A DNA stretch of 64,000 nt from Micavibrio_C sp046294845. Its GTDB lineage: Bacteria > Pseudomonadota > Alphaproteobacteria > Micavibrionales > Micavibrionaceae. A model generated the notes under the pieces. It made no database searches and had not been told where the DNA came from. It was given only the letters and a program-made list of their open reading frames with translations. Shown here one piece after another: positions 53,670 through 62,112 of the stretch. The stretch covers positions 1,116,001 to 1,180,000 of the forward strand of contig JBKBNU010000001.1 in assembly GCA_046294845.1 (NCBI GenBank), in the 5' to 3' direction. The translations under genes and the position numbers were made by a program. Each line of letters starts with the position of its first letter. The first letter of the stretch is position 1.

Positions 53670-54817
53670 ATCGTTGTAATTTCAGCTTGCAAGGCGCCTG
53701 CGGCTTTGATGGCTTGCAATATGGTGATGGTATCGCGCGGTGATACGCCCAGCTTGTTCAGGCCTGTCACGAGATCCTGCAAGGTTACGCCACCTTCGAG
53801 GACGCCCAGTTTTACATCGCCACCCGAATTAACATCGATATCGGTGCGGGGAACGATCACGGTTTCACCTTGTTCGGCAAACGGGTTTGGTTGTGATACT
53901 TGCGGGGTCTCTGTGATTTTGATTGTCAGGTTGCCTTGGGCGATCGCTACGGTACTGACGCGAACTTCCGATCCCATCACAATGACACCACTGCGCTCAT
54001 CAATAACAACGCGGGCAACCTGATCGGGCTGAACCGGCAACTGTTCAATGTCTGTGATTAAATCAACAATCGTGCCTTTATAACTGGCAGGCTTGGTCAG
54101 CTTGATGCTGGTTGAATTTTCGGCAATAGCTACCGGTGATGACATGAAGCCATTGATGGCACGTGTAACACGGCGGGCTGTTGTGAAATCCGGATTTTTA
54201 AGTGTCAGACGCAGGTCGTTGTTGTTGGCAAAGACATAGGGGACCTCGCGTTCGACGATACCGCCACCAGGGATGCGGCCCGATGTAGGAATATTGCGAA
54301 TGAATGTCGCGGCATCGCCTTCGGCCGAGTAACCGGAAATCGTCAGCGGACCTTGGGCCACGACATAGACTTCGCCATCGGCACCCAGCAACGGGGTGAC
54401 CAGCAAGGTGCCGCCTTGCAGGCTTTTGGCATCGCCGAGAGAGGAAACGCTAACATCAATGCGCGAGCCCTGATTTTGGAACGGGGGCAGGGTGGCCGTA
54501 ACCATCACCGCCGCAACGTTACCGGCATTCAGGTTTTTGCCCTTAATGTTGACGCCCAGACGTTCGAGCATGGCGATCATGCTTTGCTGGGTGAAGGGGG
54601 AGTTTTTGAGTCCGTCGCCTGTGCCGTTCAAGCCGACGACCAGACCGTAACCAACCAGCTGGTTGTCTCGGACGCCTTCGATCTCGACAATGTCCTTGAT
54701 ACGGGTTGTGCCAGCTGAAGCGTTTGATACCGGCAGGCTTAACGCCAGTCCGGCAAACACTATATATAATGTCAGTGTCTTTATAAGGTGCATCGGCTTC
54801 ATCGCATTGTTTCCCAT
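53666..54817 (-). CDS. flgI: Flagellar P-ring protein FlgI
   Basis: 383 residues. A signal peptide (hydrophobic 12-27, cleavage near SNASA) is followed by the very conserved start TTRIKDIVEIEGVRDNQLVGYGLVVGLNGTGD (in pieces), NAGNVAAVMVTATLPPF, VTPLLGADGEVYVVAQG and the end GVSPRDTITILQAIKAAGALQAE (in pieces). FlgI forms the P ring around the rod in the periplasm. It is the first gene of the unit that runs to flagellin copy 2 and has a sigma-54-type promoter. Confidence 0.97.
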   Translation of the reverse strand: MGNNAMKPMHLIKTLTLYIVFAGLALSLPVSNASAGTTRIKDIVEIEGVRDNQLVGYGLVVGLNGTGDGLKNSPFTQQSMIAMLERLGVNIKGKNLNAGNVAAVMVTATLPPFQNQGSRIDVSVSSLGDAKSLQGGTLLVTPLLGADGEVYVVAQGPLTISGYSAEGDAATFIRNIPTSGRIPGGGIVEREVPYVFANNNDLRLTLKNPDFTTARRVTRAINGFMSSPVAIAENSTSIKLTKPASYKGTIVDLITDIEQLPVQPDQVARVVIDERSGVIVMGSEVRVSTVAIAQGNLTIKITETPQVSQPNPFAEQGETVIVPRTDIDVNSGGDVKLGVLEGGVTLQDLVTGLNKLGVSPRDTITILQAIKAAGALQAEITTM

Positions 54818-54860
54818 AAATTTTTATGCGTGAGGGACATTGATCCCTTAGACTTAAACT

Positions 54861-54876
54861 TGCGAAAGCCGTGCCA
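54861..54876 (-). promoter_or_regulatory. Sigma-54 -24/-12 promoter of the flgI operon
   Basis: The minus strand reads TGGCACGGCTTTCGCA: a perfect -24 TGGCAC and a -12 TCGCA (one change from TTGCA) at exact spacing. The -12 lies about 45 bases before the flgI start. FlbD in this window is the obvious activator. In Caulobacter the P-ring and hook genes are also sigma-54 dependent. Confidence 0.75.
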
Positions 54877-55042
54877 GATGGCATTATTAAATTTCTTTTG
54901 TTTTTCAGTGATTTAAATTATTGATGGGGCTGAATTGGGGTATAAACAGCCTTTGTAACAGGGCAAAAAATTCCTGCCTGCATGAAAGAACGTTTTAGGT
55001 TATAATCAAGGATAGAACATCTTTCTTATTCCGGAAAATCAG

Positions 55043-55480
55043 ATGAAAATCGAAGGTCCACAGCGTACGGGTGCTACCTCAGGTGCCAAAAGCAAAGGCA
55101 AAACAAGCTCTGCCGATGGCTCGTTTAGTGATCTTTTGACGGGCAGCGCCCAAGAAACGCGCAGCGCAGCCGCTACGCATTCTATTGCATCGATTGATGC
55201 CTTGTTGGCTGCTCAAGCTGCTGAAGATCCTACGGAAAAAGCTGCCCGCAAGCGTATGCGGGTCAGGGCCGAAGGGATACTGGACGAGCTGGAAAACATG
55301 CGTATTGCCTTGCTGACAGGGACCCTGACTGTGGGCCATATCATTGATATTGCTGATGTTGTTGCATCTCATCGCGAAAAAGTCATGGATCCGCGCTTGC
55401 ACGCTATTCTGGACGAGATCGATCTGCGTGCGCAGATTGAAATCGCCAAAATGGCCAAGGCACTGGATAATGCTGGTTAG
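55043..55480 (+). CDS. fliX: Flagellar assembly regulator FliX
   Basis: 145 residues. After a Ser/Thr-rich start, the C-terminal helical domain (about 50-143) with SIDALLAAQ, RAEGILDELENMRIALLTGTL and LDEIDLRAQIEIAKMA is characteristic of FliX. FliX is an alphaproteobacterial trans-acting factor that couples basal body assembly to FlbD activity. It is divergent from flgI, as in Caulobacter, with 225 bp between. Confidence 0.93.
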   Translation: MKIEGPQRTGATSGAKSKGKTSSADGSFSDLLTGSAQETRSAAATHSIASIDALLAAQAAEDPTEKAARKRMRVRAEGILDELENMRIALLTGTLTVGHIIDIADVVASHREKVMDPRLHAILDEIDLRAQIEIAKMAKALDNAG

Positions 55481-55572
55481 CCTGTTGATTCCGGCTTGCC
55501 GCTTGGCGCCCGGCACCCTATATTTCCAAGGTTTTTAAGATTTCTGTTTTATGGGAAGGGGTTGAAGCAACC

Positions 55573-56007
55573 ATGTCTGCACCTAACAGTACCATTGTTC
55601 CTCAGGATTATGATCCCAAGAAGGACAAAGGCAAATTTATGAACGCTGTCATGAAGGAATATTTCCGCCAAAAGCTGATTGGCTGGCGGGAAGAGCTTCT
55701 TCGTGAATCGCTCGAAACCATTCATGACACGCTGCAAGGGACAGAGTTGCAAAAGCCTGACCTCGCTGACCGTGCATCGGCTGAAACCGATCATGCGCTG
55801 GAACTGCGTACCCGTGACCGCGAGCGTAAACTGATCTCCAAGATCAACGAAGCTTTGTTACGTATCGATGACGATAGCTATGGTTATTGTGAAGAAACCG
55901 GCGAGCCGATTGCGGTTGCCCGTCTGGATGCCCGTCCGATTGCCACGCTGAGCCTCGAGGCACAGGAACGTCACGAACGCATGGAACGTGTTCACCGCGA
56001 CGAGTAA
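55573..56007 (+). CDS. dksA: RNA polymerase-binding transcription factor DksA
   Basis: 144 residues: coiled coil (about 25-105) and a C-terminal globular part YGYCEETGEPIAVARLDARPIATLSLEAQERHE (in pieces). The zinc-finger shape is kept but only one Cys remains of the four (C-E-E-T ... L-S-L-E-A), as is normal in alphaproteobacterial DksA. It works with ppGpp on RNA polymerase. A very good ribosome site (GGGAAGGGG) precedes the ATG. Next to fliX as in other alphaproteobacteria. Confidence 0.93.
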   Translation: MSAPNSTIVPQDYDPKKDKGKFMNAVMKEYFRQKLIGWREELLRESLETIHDTLQGTELQKPDLADRASAETDHALELRTRDRERKLISKINEALLRIDDDSYGYCEETGEPIAVARLDARPIATLSLEAQERHERMERVHRDE

Positions 56008-56123
56008 TTTTATAACTCTCCGTATTTTTTGAAACCGGCATGCGCAAGTGTGCCGGTTTTGCTTTTGCATGATCTTTTCCTGTCGACAGAAAAATGATGG
56101 TTTTTCAATGGGGGGAAAAGAAA

Positions 56124-56504
56124 ATGACCAAACGAAAGTATGGAGGCGTTTTGCTGTTTGCGATGCTGGCAATGTTGGCGATGCCTTTGGCGGCGTATGG
56201 CGATCATGCAGGAGAAATGCGCTACAACAGTACAACACAGCGGCTTGAATTCCATGATGGCTCGGAGTGGTACAATTTTGGTCTCGGGATCACTTTGGGC
56301 TTGTGTAACAAGGAAGGTGCATTGGAGTTTGATAACCTGCTGGCGACCTATCAAATGTGCAATGGTACTTTCTGGATAAAAATTGTTGGTATTCCTACAC
56401 TTTCGCCCTGTAGCAAAAAAGGTGCAATGGATTTCAACGGTTCGACCTTTCTTGTCTGCAACGGTCTTGTCTGGACCAATATCAAGGGTGGGCCTGTGTC
56501 ATAG
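56124..56504 (+). CDS. Small secreted protein with three Cys-Asn-Gly-x-x-Trp type repeats
   Basis: 126 residues from the ATG at 56124, which has a GGGGGG/AAAAGA ribosome site; an earlier ATG (56094) would add ten residues. A signal peptide (about 8-26, MPLAAYGD cleavage) precedes three copies of a 35-residue unit: LEFHDGSEWYNFG, YQMCNGTFWIKI and FLVCNGLVWTNI, with Cys before each repeat (LGLCNKEGAL, SPCSKKGAM). Such CNG-W repeats occur in secreted or surface proteins of several bacterial groups; their function is not known. Paired Cys suggest disulfides. Confidence 0.65.
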   Translation: MTKRKYGGVLLFAMLAMLAMPLAAYGDHAGEMRYNSTTQRLEFHDGSEWYNFGLGITLGLCNKEGALEFDNLLATYQMCNGTFWIKIVGIPTLSPCSKKGAMDFNGSTFLVCNGLVWTNIKGGPVS

Positions 56505-56513
56505 ATATAGGGT

Positions 56514-56538
56514 AAAAAAAGCCCCTCTTGCGAGGGGC
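56514..56538 (-). terminator. Terminator between the flgF-G-A-H operon and the secreted repeat gene
   Basis: GCCCCTC / GAGGGGC with a 4-base loop. On the minus strand seven T follow, ending the flgF-flgH unit about 85 bases after flgH. On the plus strand it may also end the secreted protein gene. Confidence 0.88.
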
Positions 56539-56622
56539 CGAAAAGTTGTTTGGGGTAGGTGGGTTAGGCTGGCATCCTGCTTGATGGGTACAGGCAAGAT
56601 GCCACGGGGAAAACTCTCTTTC

Positions 56623-57393
56623 CTAGAAAGGCATCAGGATATCGTAAACCTGCTGGCCGTAACGAGGTTGTTGCAGATCGGTGATGTGTCCTTGGCCACC
56701 GTAAGCGATGCGGGCTTCGGCAATCTGGTCATAGGTCACTGTATTGTCGATTGATATATCCTGCGGGCGAATGATACCGGCAACATTCAGGATACGTTTT
56801 TCAAAATTGACGCGTACTTCCTGATTGCCCTGAATAACCATGTTACCATTTGGCAGAATTTGCGTGACAATCGCTGCCAAACGCAGTTTTACAGACTCTT
56901 CACGCTCGATTTTTCCATCACCTGTGGTGTTGGTGTTGCTGCCAAATCCAACAAGGTTTTCATTATCGACGGCTGTAGGCAGAACCTGATCAAGGGCCGC
57001 TTCTACACCAAAGAGGTTGTTAATGCCAACATCCTCTGAACTGCTGCGTGAACGTTCGGTTTTGTTTTCCATGTCGGCTTCGTCCTGAATGTCAACCAGA
57101 ACGGTCAGGATATCGCCAACCTGTGTGGCGCGCTGATCCTTGAAGAAGGTCTTGCTATCGGATTGCCACAGGGAATTGGGCTGTTTGGAAACCATTTTCG
57201 GGGCAGGCATCGGCATGCTGACCGGCTGGTAATTGGGGTCCAGCTGCGGATTGCTGATCTGCGTCATTTGCGGGGCTTGCCCTACTTGTGAGAGACGATC
57301 AAGTGTTGAGCCGCAGGCGGTCAGAAGGGTGCTGGTTACCAGCATCAATCCCAGACCTGTCATTTTACTCTTGGTGATTATGATGTTTTTCAT
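56623..57393 (-). CDS. flgH: Flagellar L-ring lipoprotein FlgH
   Basis: 256 residues. Lipobox LTAC with Cys27. Body motifs: NSLWQSDSKTFFKDQRATQVGDILTVLVDI (in pieces), ESVKLRLAAIVTQILPNGNMVIQGNQEVRVN (in pieces) and IIRPQDISIDNTVTYDQIAEARIAYGG. FlgH forms the L ring in the outer membrane. It is the last gene of the flgF-flgG-flgA-flgH unit. Confidence 0.96.
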   Translation of the reverse strand: MKNIIITKSKMTGLGLMLVTSTLLTACGSTLDRLSQVGQAPQMTQISNPQLDPNYQPVSMPMPAPKMVSKQPNSLWQSDSKTFFKDQRATQVGDILTVLVDIQDEADMENKTERSRSSSEDVGINNLFGVEAALDQVLPTAVDNENLVGFGSNTNTTGDGKIEREESVKLRLAAIVTQILPNGNMVIQGNQEVRVNFEKRILNVAGIIRPQDISIDNTVTYDQIAEARIAYGGQGHITDLQQPRYGQQVYDILMPF

Positions 57394-57429
57394 TTTACCT
57401 ACTCCACTATTTTAGTGTTTTTATATTGC

Positions 57430-58404
57430 TTATTCGATGCTCACAGTTACTTCGTTTTCGGCGGTTACAATACCTTCCATGGTGCGGTTTGAACTCATGT
57501 TGACAACACGGATGAGATCGCCCTTGGCACCGTTTTGCATGGATTTTCCGCGCGCGCTCAAGGTCATGGCACCATCCTTGTAGATCAGGGTGATGGATGA
57601 GCCGCGGTTGATAATCTGTGGATTTTCCAGTTCCAGATCGCGGACAGGTTTTCCGGCCATTACCATGCGTCTTGGTGTCATGCCGATCATGGCTTCTGCA
57701 TCGATAACGTAATCGCGTTGCACATCACGTTGCAGGACATCGATATAATCAATGTCGGCACTGCTGATAACGTCACCATTTTTAAGGCTGCTTGAAAGAA
57801 CAGGGATCGAAATCATACGCTCGACATAGCCAGTCACAGTCATTTCACGTACAGGGTTACTGGCGGAAGGGGCAGCAATCACGGCTTCAAAACGATCCTT
57901 TTCAGGATTAAAGTTGAAGCGGGAAATTTCGGCTTGCTGGGGCAGGTCGGCTGGCAGAATGATATCTGAAAAACCACCGGACATATTCAATCTGTAATGA
58001 TCGGACAGACCGCTTTCAAAGAGTTTTTCTTTAACCAATGTTTCAACGATATCCGACCCGATGACTGTGGCCTCACGGCGGATAGTAATCTGGTCGGCGG
58101 TTGACGCTGGGCGCCAGGGCAGATTGAGAGCCGATGAAATCTTCATGAGTGTCGAGGCGTTAAGGACCATTTCCTTGCCTGGCTGCGGGGCGGGGCCCAG
58201 AACGGTATTCGCTTTCTCCTCGCTCAAGCCTTCAAAAATGTCACCAACACGCAAGACATTGTCATTGATGACACTCACCGGACGCAAGGAGGCCGCCAAA
58301 GCCACACGGGCACCGGCAAAAAGAAATATCATGCCGAATGTCAGACAAGCGACGAGCACCAGCAGGCGAAATCCGAAATCTGCATAGAGCATGATATTTT
58401 TCAT
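57430..58404 (-). CDS. flgA: Flagellar P-ring assembly chaperone FlgA
   Basis: 324 residues, longer than E. coli FlgA (219) because of an N-terminal extension, as in many alphaproteobacteria. A hydrophobic signal/anchor (14-38) is followed by the SAF-type domain (about 190-324): IPVLSSSLKNGDVISSADID, RRMVMAGKPVRDLELENPQII and GAKGDLIRVVNMSSNRTMEGIV (in pieces). It aids FlgI polymerisation in the periplasm. It starts 27 bp after flgG. Confidence 0.92.
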   Translation of the reverse strand: MKNIMLYADFGFRLLVLVACLTFGMIFLFAGARVALAASLRPVSVINDNVLRVGDIFEGLSEEKANTVLGPAPQPGKEMVLNASTLMKISSALNLPWRPASTADQITIRREATVIGSDIVETLVKEKLFESGLSDHYRLNMSGGFSDIILPADLPQQAEISRFNFNPEKDRFEAVIAAPSASNPVREMTVTGYVERMISIPVLSSSLKNGDVISSADIDYIDVLQRDVQRDYVIDAEAMIGMTPRRMVMAGKPVRDLELENPQIINRGSSITLIYKDGAMTLSARGKSMQNGAKGDLIRVVNMSSNRTMEGIVTAENEVTVSIE

Positions 58405-58431
58405 TTTATAATCTCCCTTTAAATATGCCGT

Positions 58432-59217
58432 TTATCGCAGTTGTGTTACGGTTTGCAGCATTTCATCGCTGGCCTGAATGACTTTCGAGTTCATTTCATA
58501 GGCGCGTTGCGCGGTGATCAGCTGTGTAATTTCTTCCACAACATTGACGTTTGAATTTTCAAGGGCGCCTTGGCGGATAGCGCCAAAGTTTTCATTATCA
58601 GGTGTGCCAATTTGCGGAGCGCCTGACGCTTCTGTTTCAAGGAACAAATTGTCGCCTACAGCCTCAAGGCCAGCGGGATTAACAAAGTTGGCGGTCTGGA
58701 TTTGGCCGAGATTGACCATGTTTACCTGACCGTCGATCTGTGCCAGTACTTCACCGCTCAGGTTGATGGTTACCGAAATGGTATCATCGGGAACAGTGAT
58801 GTTGGGTTCCAGCAGATAGCCCTGTGTTGTAACAATTTCGCCGTCACCGTTTACCTGAAACACACCTGAACGCGTATAGGCAATTTCGCCGTCAGGACGC
58901 TGAATCTGGAAGAAGCCATCGCCGAGGATCGCCAGATCCAGCGGGTTTTCCGTCATCTGGATGGGGCCTTGTTCGTGGATGCGGTAAACAGAGTTGACGC
59001 GAACACCCAGGCCGAGTTGCAGGCCGGAAGGGGCAATCGTACCGACATCCGATGACTGCGCGCCCGGGCGCTGAATGTTTTGGTAAATCAGATCTTTAAA
59101 ATCAACGCGCTGGCGCTTGTGGCCGCTGGTGGTCATATTCGCGATGTTGTTTGAGATAACATCCACGTTCGTCTGCTGGGCGTGCATGCCAGTGGCACCG
59201 ATATCAAGTGAACGCAT
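58432..59217 (-). CDS. flgG: Flagellar distal rod protein FlgG
   Basis: 261 residues. Start MRSLDIGATGMHAQQTNVDVISNNIANM, then GHKRQRVDFKDLIYQ; the middle has NPLDLAILGDGFFQIQRPDGE and GLQLGLGVRV; the end has EITQLITAQRAYEMNSKVI. All are FlgG hallmarks. It forms the distal rod. It lies 27 bp after flgF. Confidence 0.97.
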   Translation of the reverse strand: MRSLDIGATGMHAQQTNVDVISNNIANMTTSGHKRQRVDFKDLIYQNIQRPGAQSSDVGTIAPSGLQLGLGVRVNSVYRIHEQGPIQMTENPLDLAILGDGFFQIQRPDGEIAYTRSGVFQVNGDGEIVTTQGYLLEPNITVPDDTISVTINLSGEVLAQIDGQVNMVNLGQIQTANFVNPAGLEAVGDNLFLETEASGAPQIGTPDNENFGAIRQGALENSNVNVVEEITQLITAQRAYEMNSKVIQASDEMLQTVTQLR

Positions 59218-59244
59218 TTTAAACTCCTTTTAAAAAAACTTTAT

Positions 59245-59979
59245 TTAGTTTCCACGTGTCAGCGTCTGGATCATACCGCGCTGGCGGTCATGTTCGTTTT
59301 GCAGCATGCGCTGCGTTGATTGATAGGCCCGTGACACATCGATCATACGGGTCATTTCAAGTACGGCATTGACGTTTGATCCTTCGACCATGCCTTGTAA
59401 AACGGTGGTATTCTCGGCAGGGTTACCTTCATTCACAGCCTTGTAGAGGCCGTTGCCCGTGGCTTCGAGTTCTTGTGCGTTTTCGAATTCGACGACCATC
59501 AACTGGGCAATTTCACCCTGATCGGTCGATACTGTGCCGTTGCGGGAAATTTTGACTTCTGTGCTTTCTGGCGGGATAACGATGGCGCCACCGCCGGCAT
59601 CGGCCACAGGTGTACCGGAACCTGTGACCAAAGTACCTTCACCATTGATCTGGAAGTTTCCGGCGCGGGTGTACATCACGCCTTGCTCGGTTTGTACACC
59701 GAAGAATCCTGGACCTTCTAGGGCTACATCAAGGGGATTACCTGTGCTGCGCAGGGGGCCATTATCAGTGTTCATAAACTGGCCGTAGTCATGCACCATC
59801 GAGATGGAGTCATTCCCGGCCTTTTCGGCGTTTCGTTGTTTGCTCAGGTATTCAAGGAAAATCATATTCTGGCCGCGATAGCCGGGTGTGCTGATGTTAG
59901 CGATGTTATTGGAAATAACATCCATCTGCTCTTGCAGGGCCATTTGGCGCGATAGGCCTATGTAAAGACTGTTTTCCAT
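59245..59979 (-). CDS. flgF: Flagellar proximal rod protein FlgF
   Basis: Start at the ATG at 59979 (MENSLYIGLSRQMALQEQMD) gives 244 residues, the usual FlgF length; the frame is open to 60201 but that part would contain the sigma-54 promoter and is not FlgF-like. Further motifs are NIANISTPGYRGQN, NPLDVALEGPGFFGVQTEQG, YTRAGNFQINGEG and the rod-family end LEMTRMIDVSRAYQSTQRML. First gene of the flgF-G-A-H unit. Confidence 0.95.
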   Translation of the reverse strand: MENSLYIGLSRQMALQEQMDVISNNIANISTPGYRGQNMIFLEYLSKQRNAEKAGNDSISMVHDYGQFMNTDNGPLRSTGNPLDVALEGPGFFGVQTEQGVMYTRAGNFQINGEGTLVTGSGTPVADAGGGAIVIPPESTEVKISRNGTVSTDQGEIAQLMVVEFENAQELEATGNGLYKAVNEGNPAENTTVLQGMVEGSNVNAVLEMTRMIDVSRAYQSTQRMLQNEHDRQRGMIQTLTRGN

Positions 59980-60038
59980 TTTATGTCTAACCCATATTCT
60001 TTTTGTAAACGGGAATATTTTCCCTGCCCTCTTGGCTA

Positions 60039-60054
60039 TGCAGGGGGTGTGCCA
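60039..60054 (-). promoter_or_regulatory. Sigma-54 -24/-12 promoter of the flgF operon
   Basis: The minus strand reads TGGCACACCCCCTGCA: perfect TGGCAC and CTGCA (one change from TTGCA) with exact spacing. The -12 is about 60 bases before the flgF start. It matches the site before flgI, so both units should respond to FlbD. Confidence 0.75.
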
Positions 60055-60094
60055 GATTGAAAAATATTTTGTTTTCAGATGGATAGCTGTCTGT

Positions 60095-60110
60095 TGGGGG
60101 GTGGGTTGCC
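60095..60110 (+). promoter_or_regulatory. Weak -24/-12-like element for fliL operon
   Basis: TGGGGGGTGGGTTGCC keeps GG, 10 bases, GC with a perfect TTGC at -12, but the -24 box lacks CAC. It lies 186 bases before fliL. TATAAT at 60230-60235 is an alternative start signal. Confidence 0.25.
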
Positions 60111-60295
60111 CTGTAAAACTGTGTTTGTCAGAAGATTTGGGGGACAGAGAAGGGGAAAAATTTGCCTGTATCCAAAAAAATCTATGGGTTTTCAATGACA
60201 AAGGGCGGTTTTTTGCCCTGATTTGCGCATATAATGTAATTTGTGGCTGATTCTGCCACGTTTAGGTTTTTTAGACCCGACTGAAGGAGTTGTTC

Positions 60296-60925
60296 ATGGC
60301 GATCAAGCCTTTACCTGAAGATGAAAATCAGGCCGCCGAAGGTGCTGCTGCCGAGGGTGGCGCAGAGGGCGAGAAGAAAAAATTTGATGCCAAGAAGATT
60401 GTTCTCTTTGTAGTCCTGCCCTTGCTTTTGTTGGGTGGCGGTGGCGCGGGGTTATATTTCACCGGAACCCTCGACAAGCTTTTGGGTAAGGGTGGTGAGG
60501 AAGTGGCTGCCGAGGATGGCGGGCATGGTGAAGCTGACAGCCATGGCGGCAAGCAAGCCAAGAAGGACAGTAAAAAGAAAGATGCCCATGGTGGCGATGG
60601 CCATGGCGGCGGGCATGCTGGGGATGCGTACTTCCTGCAAATTCCCAACATGCTGGTCAATCTGACCTCCGAGGGGCAGCAACGCTACTTACGCCTGAGT
60701 GTTCAGCTTGAAATGGCCAATGCCGAGGATATGGCGGCTGTTGAAGCCGTCATGCCCCGTGTTGTGGATCAGTTCCAGACCTATCTGAGAGAGTTGAGAG
60801 TAAAAGATTTGCGAGGATCCGCAGGTATCTATCGTTTGCAGATAGAACTGTTGAACCGCGTGAATGCCGCGGCCTATCCGGTCGAGGTGAAGGATGTGTT
60901 GTTTCAGGAAATCCTGATACAATAA
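60296..60925 (+). CDS. fliL: Flagellar basal body-associated protein FliL
   Basis: Start at the ATG at 60296, 6 bases after AAGGAG (a TTG at 60290 is in frame but unlikely). 209 residues: acidic Ala-rich cytosolic tail, basic KKKFDAKK, membrane helix (about 40-60), a His/Gly/Asp/Lys-rich linker (DGHGGGHAGDA, about 70-110), then the FliL domain with YFLQIPNMLVNLTSEGQQRYLRLSVQLEM (in pieces) and KDVLFQEILIQ at the end. FliL surrounds the stator and supports torque. The His-rich linker is longer than usual and could bind metal. Confidence 0.92.
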   Translation: MAIKPLPEDENQAAEGAAAEGGAEGEKKKFDAKKIVLFVVLPLLLLGGGGAGLYFTGTLDKLLGKGGEEVAAEDGGHGEADSHGGKQAKKDSKKKDAHGGDGHGGGHAGDAYFLQIPNMLVNLTSEGQQRYLRLSVQLEMANAEDMAAVEAVMPRVVDQFQTYLRELRVKDLRGSAGIYRLQIELLNRVNAAAYPVEVKDVLFQEILIQ

Positions 60926-60990
60926 GGAGTTAGTCTAAGTGGTATGATCCTTGAATAGGATAAGGCAGGGATTGTGCACGAGGTTTACAT

Positions 60991-62112
60991 ATGTCTGATA
61001 TTGACGCCGATGAACTGGCGCAGATGAGTGAAGAAGAAAGAGCTGCTCTGGCTGCAATGGAAGCTGCCGCCGGAGACAGCGGTGACGCGTCTTTTGAAGG
61101 TGACGCCATGCCTGCCTTTGATGCCGATCTTGGTGATGATGGTGGCGCGCGTATTCTCAATCAGGAAGAGATCGACAGTCTGCTGGGTTTTGATGACGAA
61201 GGCGGCGGCAGCGAACAGACATCCGGTGTGATGGCCCTGATTAATTCGGCGATGGTGAACTATGAACGCCTGCCGATGCTCGATATTGTTTTCGACCGTC
61301 TGGTGCGTTTGATGTCGACATCGATGCGTAATCTGACATCCGATAACGTTGAAGTTTCTCTGGATCAGGTTTCTACGGTACGTTTCGGCGATTACATGAA
61401 CTCGATCCCGTTACCGGCGATGCTCTCTGTCTTCAAGGCCGAAGAATGGGACAATAACGGCTTGCTGGTGACCGATAGTGCGCTGATCTATTCCGTCGTT
61501 GATGTTTTGCTAGGTGGCCGTAAGGGTACACCTGCCATTCGTGTTGAAGGTCGCCCCTATACAACTATCGAAACCAAACTGGTCGAGCGCATGGTTGGTG
61601 TGACACTGAGCGATTTGTCATCGGCTTTTGACCCGCTGTCACCGGTAAGCTTCAGTCTTGACCGCATGGAAACCAATCCCCGTTTTGCCACGATTACACA
61701 ATCCGGCAATGCGTGCGTTCTGGCCCGTCTGCGTGTCGATATGGGTGATCGTGGTGGCCGTGTTGAAATTCTGATCCCCTATGCCACGCTCGAACCGATC
61801 CGTGAATTGCTCCTGCAGATGTTCATGGGTGAAAAGTTTGGTCGTGACTCGATCTGGGAAAACCACTTGACGCAGGAACTTTATAAAACCGATGTGCAGC
61901 TGCAGGCAGTTCTGGGTGAAAGAACCGCAAGCTTGCAAGAGGTCTTAAGCTGGAAAGTCGGATCGCGTATCATGTTCAATACGACCATGGATGATGAACT
62001 TGAGCTGCGTTGTGGCAACTTCCCGATGTTCCGTGGTCCTGTGGGGCAAAAACAGGGTTATATTGCGGTGCAGATTGAGCGCTATATCCCCCCCGAGAAA
62101 GAGGATAACTGA
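60991..62112 (+). CDS. fliM: Flagellar motor switch protein FliM
   Basis: 373 residues. The acidic N-terminus leads to LNQEEIDSLLGFD (the CheY-P-binding type segment, moved about 50 residues in by an acidic Ala-rich extension). The CheC-like middle domain follows, with RLPMLDIVFDRLVRLMSTSMRNLTSDNVEVSL (in pieces), and a C-terminal SpoA region LQAVLGERTASLQEVLSWKVGSRI. It forms the middle of the C ring. It overlaps the next gene by 1 base. Confidence 0.95.
   Translation: MSDIDADELAQMSEEERAALAAMEAAAGDSGDASFEGDAMPAFDADLGDDGGARILNQEEIDSLLGFDDEGGGSEQTSGVMALINSAMVNYERLPMLDIVFDRLVRLMSTSMRNLTSDNVEVSLDQVSTVRFGDYMNSIPLPAMLSVFKAEEWDNNGLLVTDSALIYSVVDVLLGGRKGTPAIRVEGRPYTTIETKLVERMVGVTLSDLSSAFDPLSPVSFSLDRMETNPRFATITQSGNACVLARLRVDMGDRGGRVEILIPYATLEPIRELLLQMFMGEKFGRDSIWENHLTQELYKTDVQLQAVLGERTASLQEVLSWKVGSRIMFNTTMDDELELRCGNFPMFRGPVGQKQGYIAVQIERYIPPEKEDN

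Larger units (their letters stand above)
59980..60295. other. 316-bp divergent regulatory region between flgF and fliL
   Basis: It carries a sigma-54-type site for flgF (60039-60054, minus), a weaker -24/-12-like site in the other direction (60095-60110, plus) and a TATAAT (60230-60235, plus) that lacks a good -35. No gene seen in it. Confidence 0.6.
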
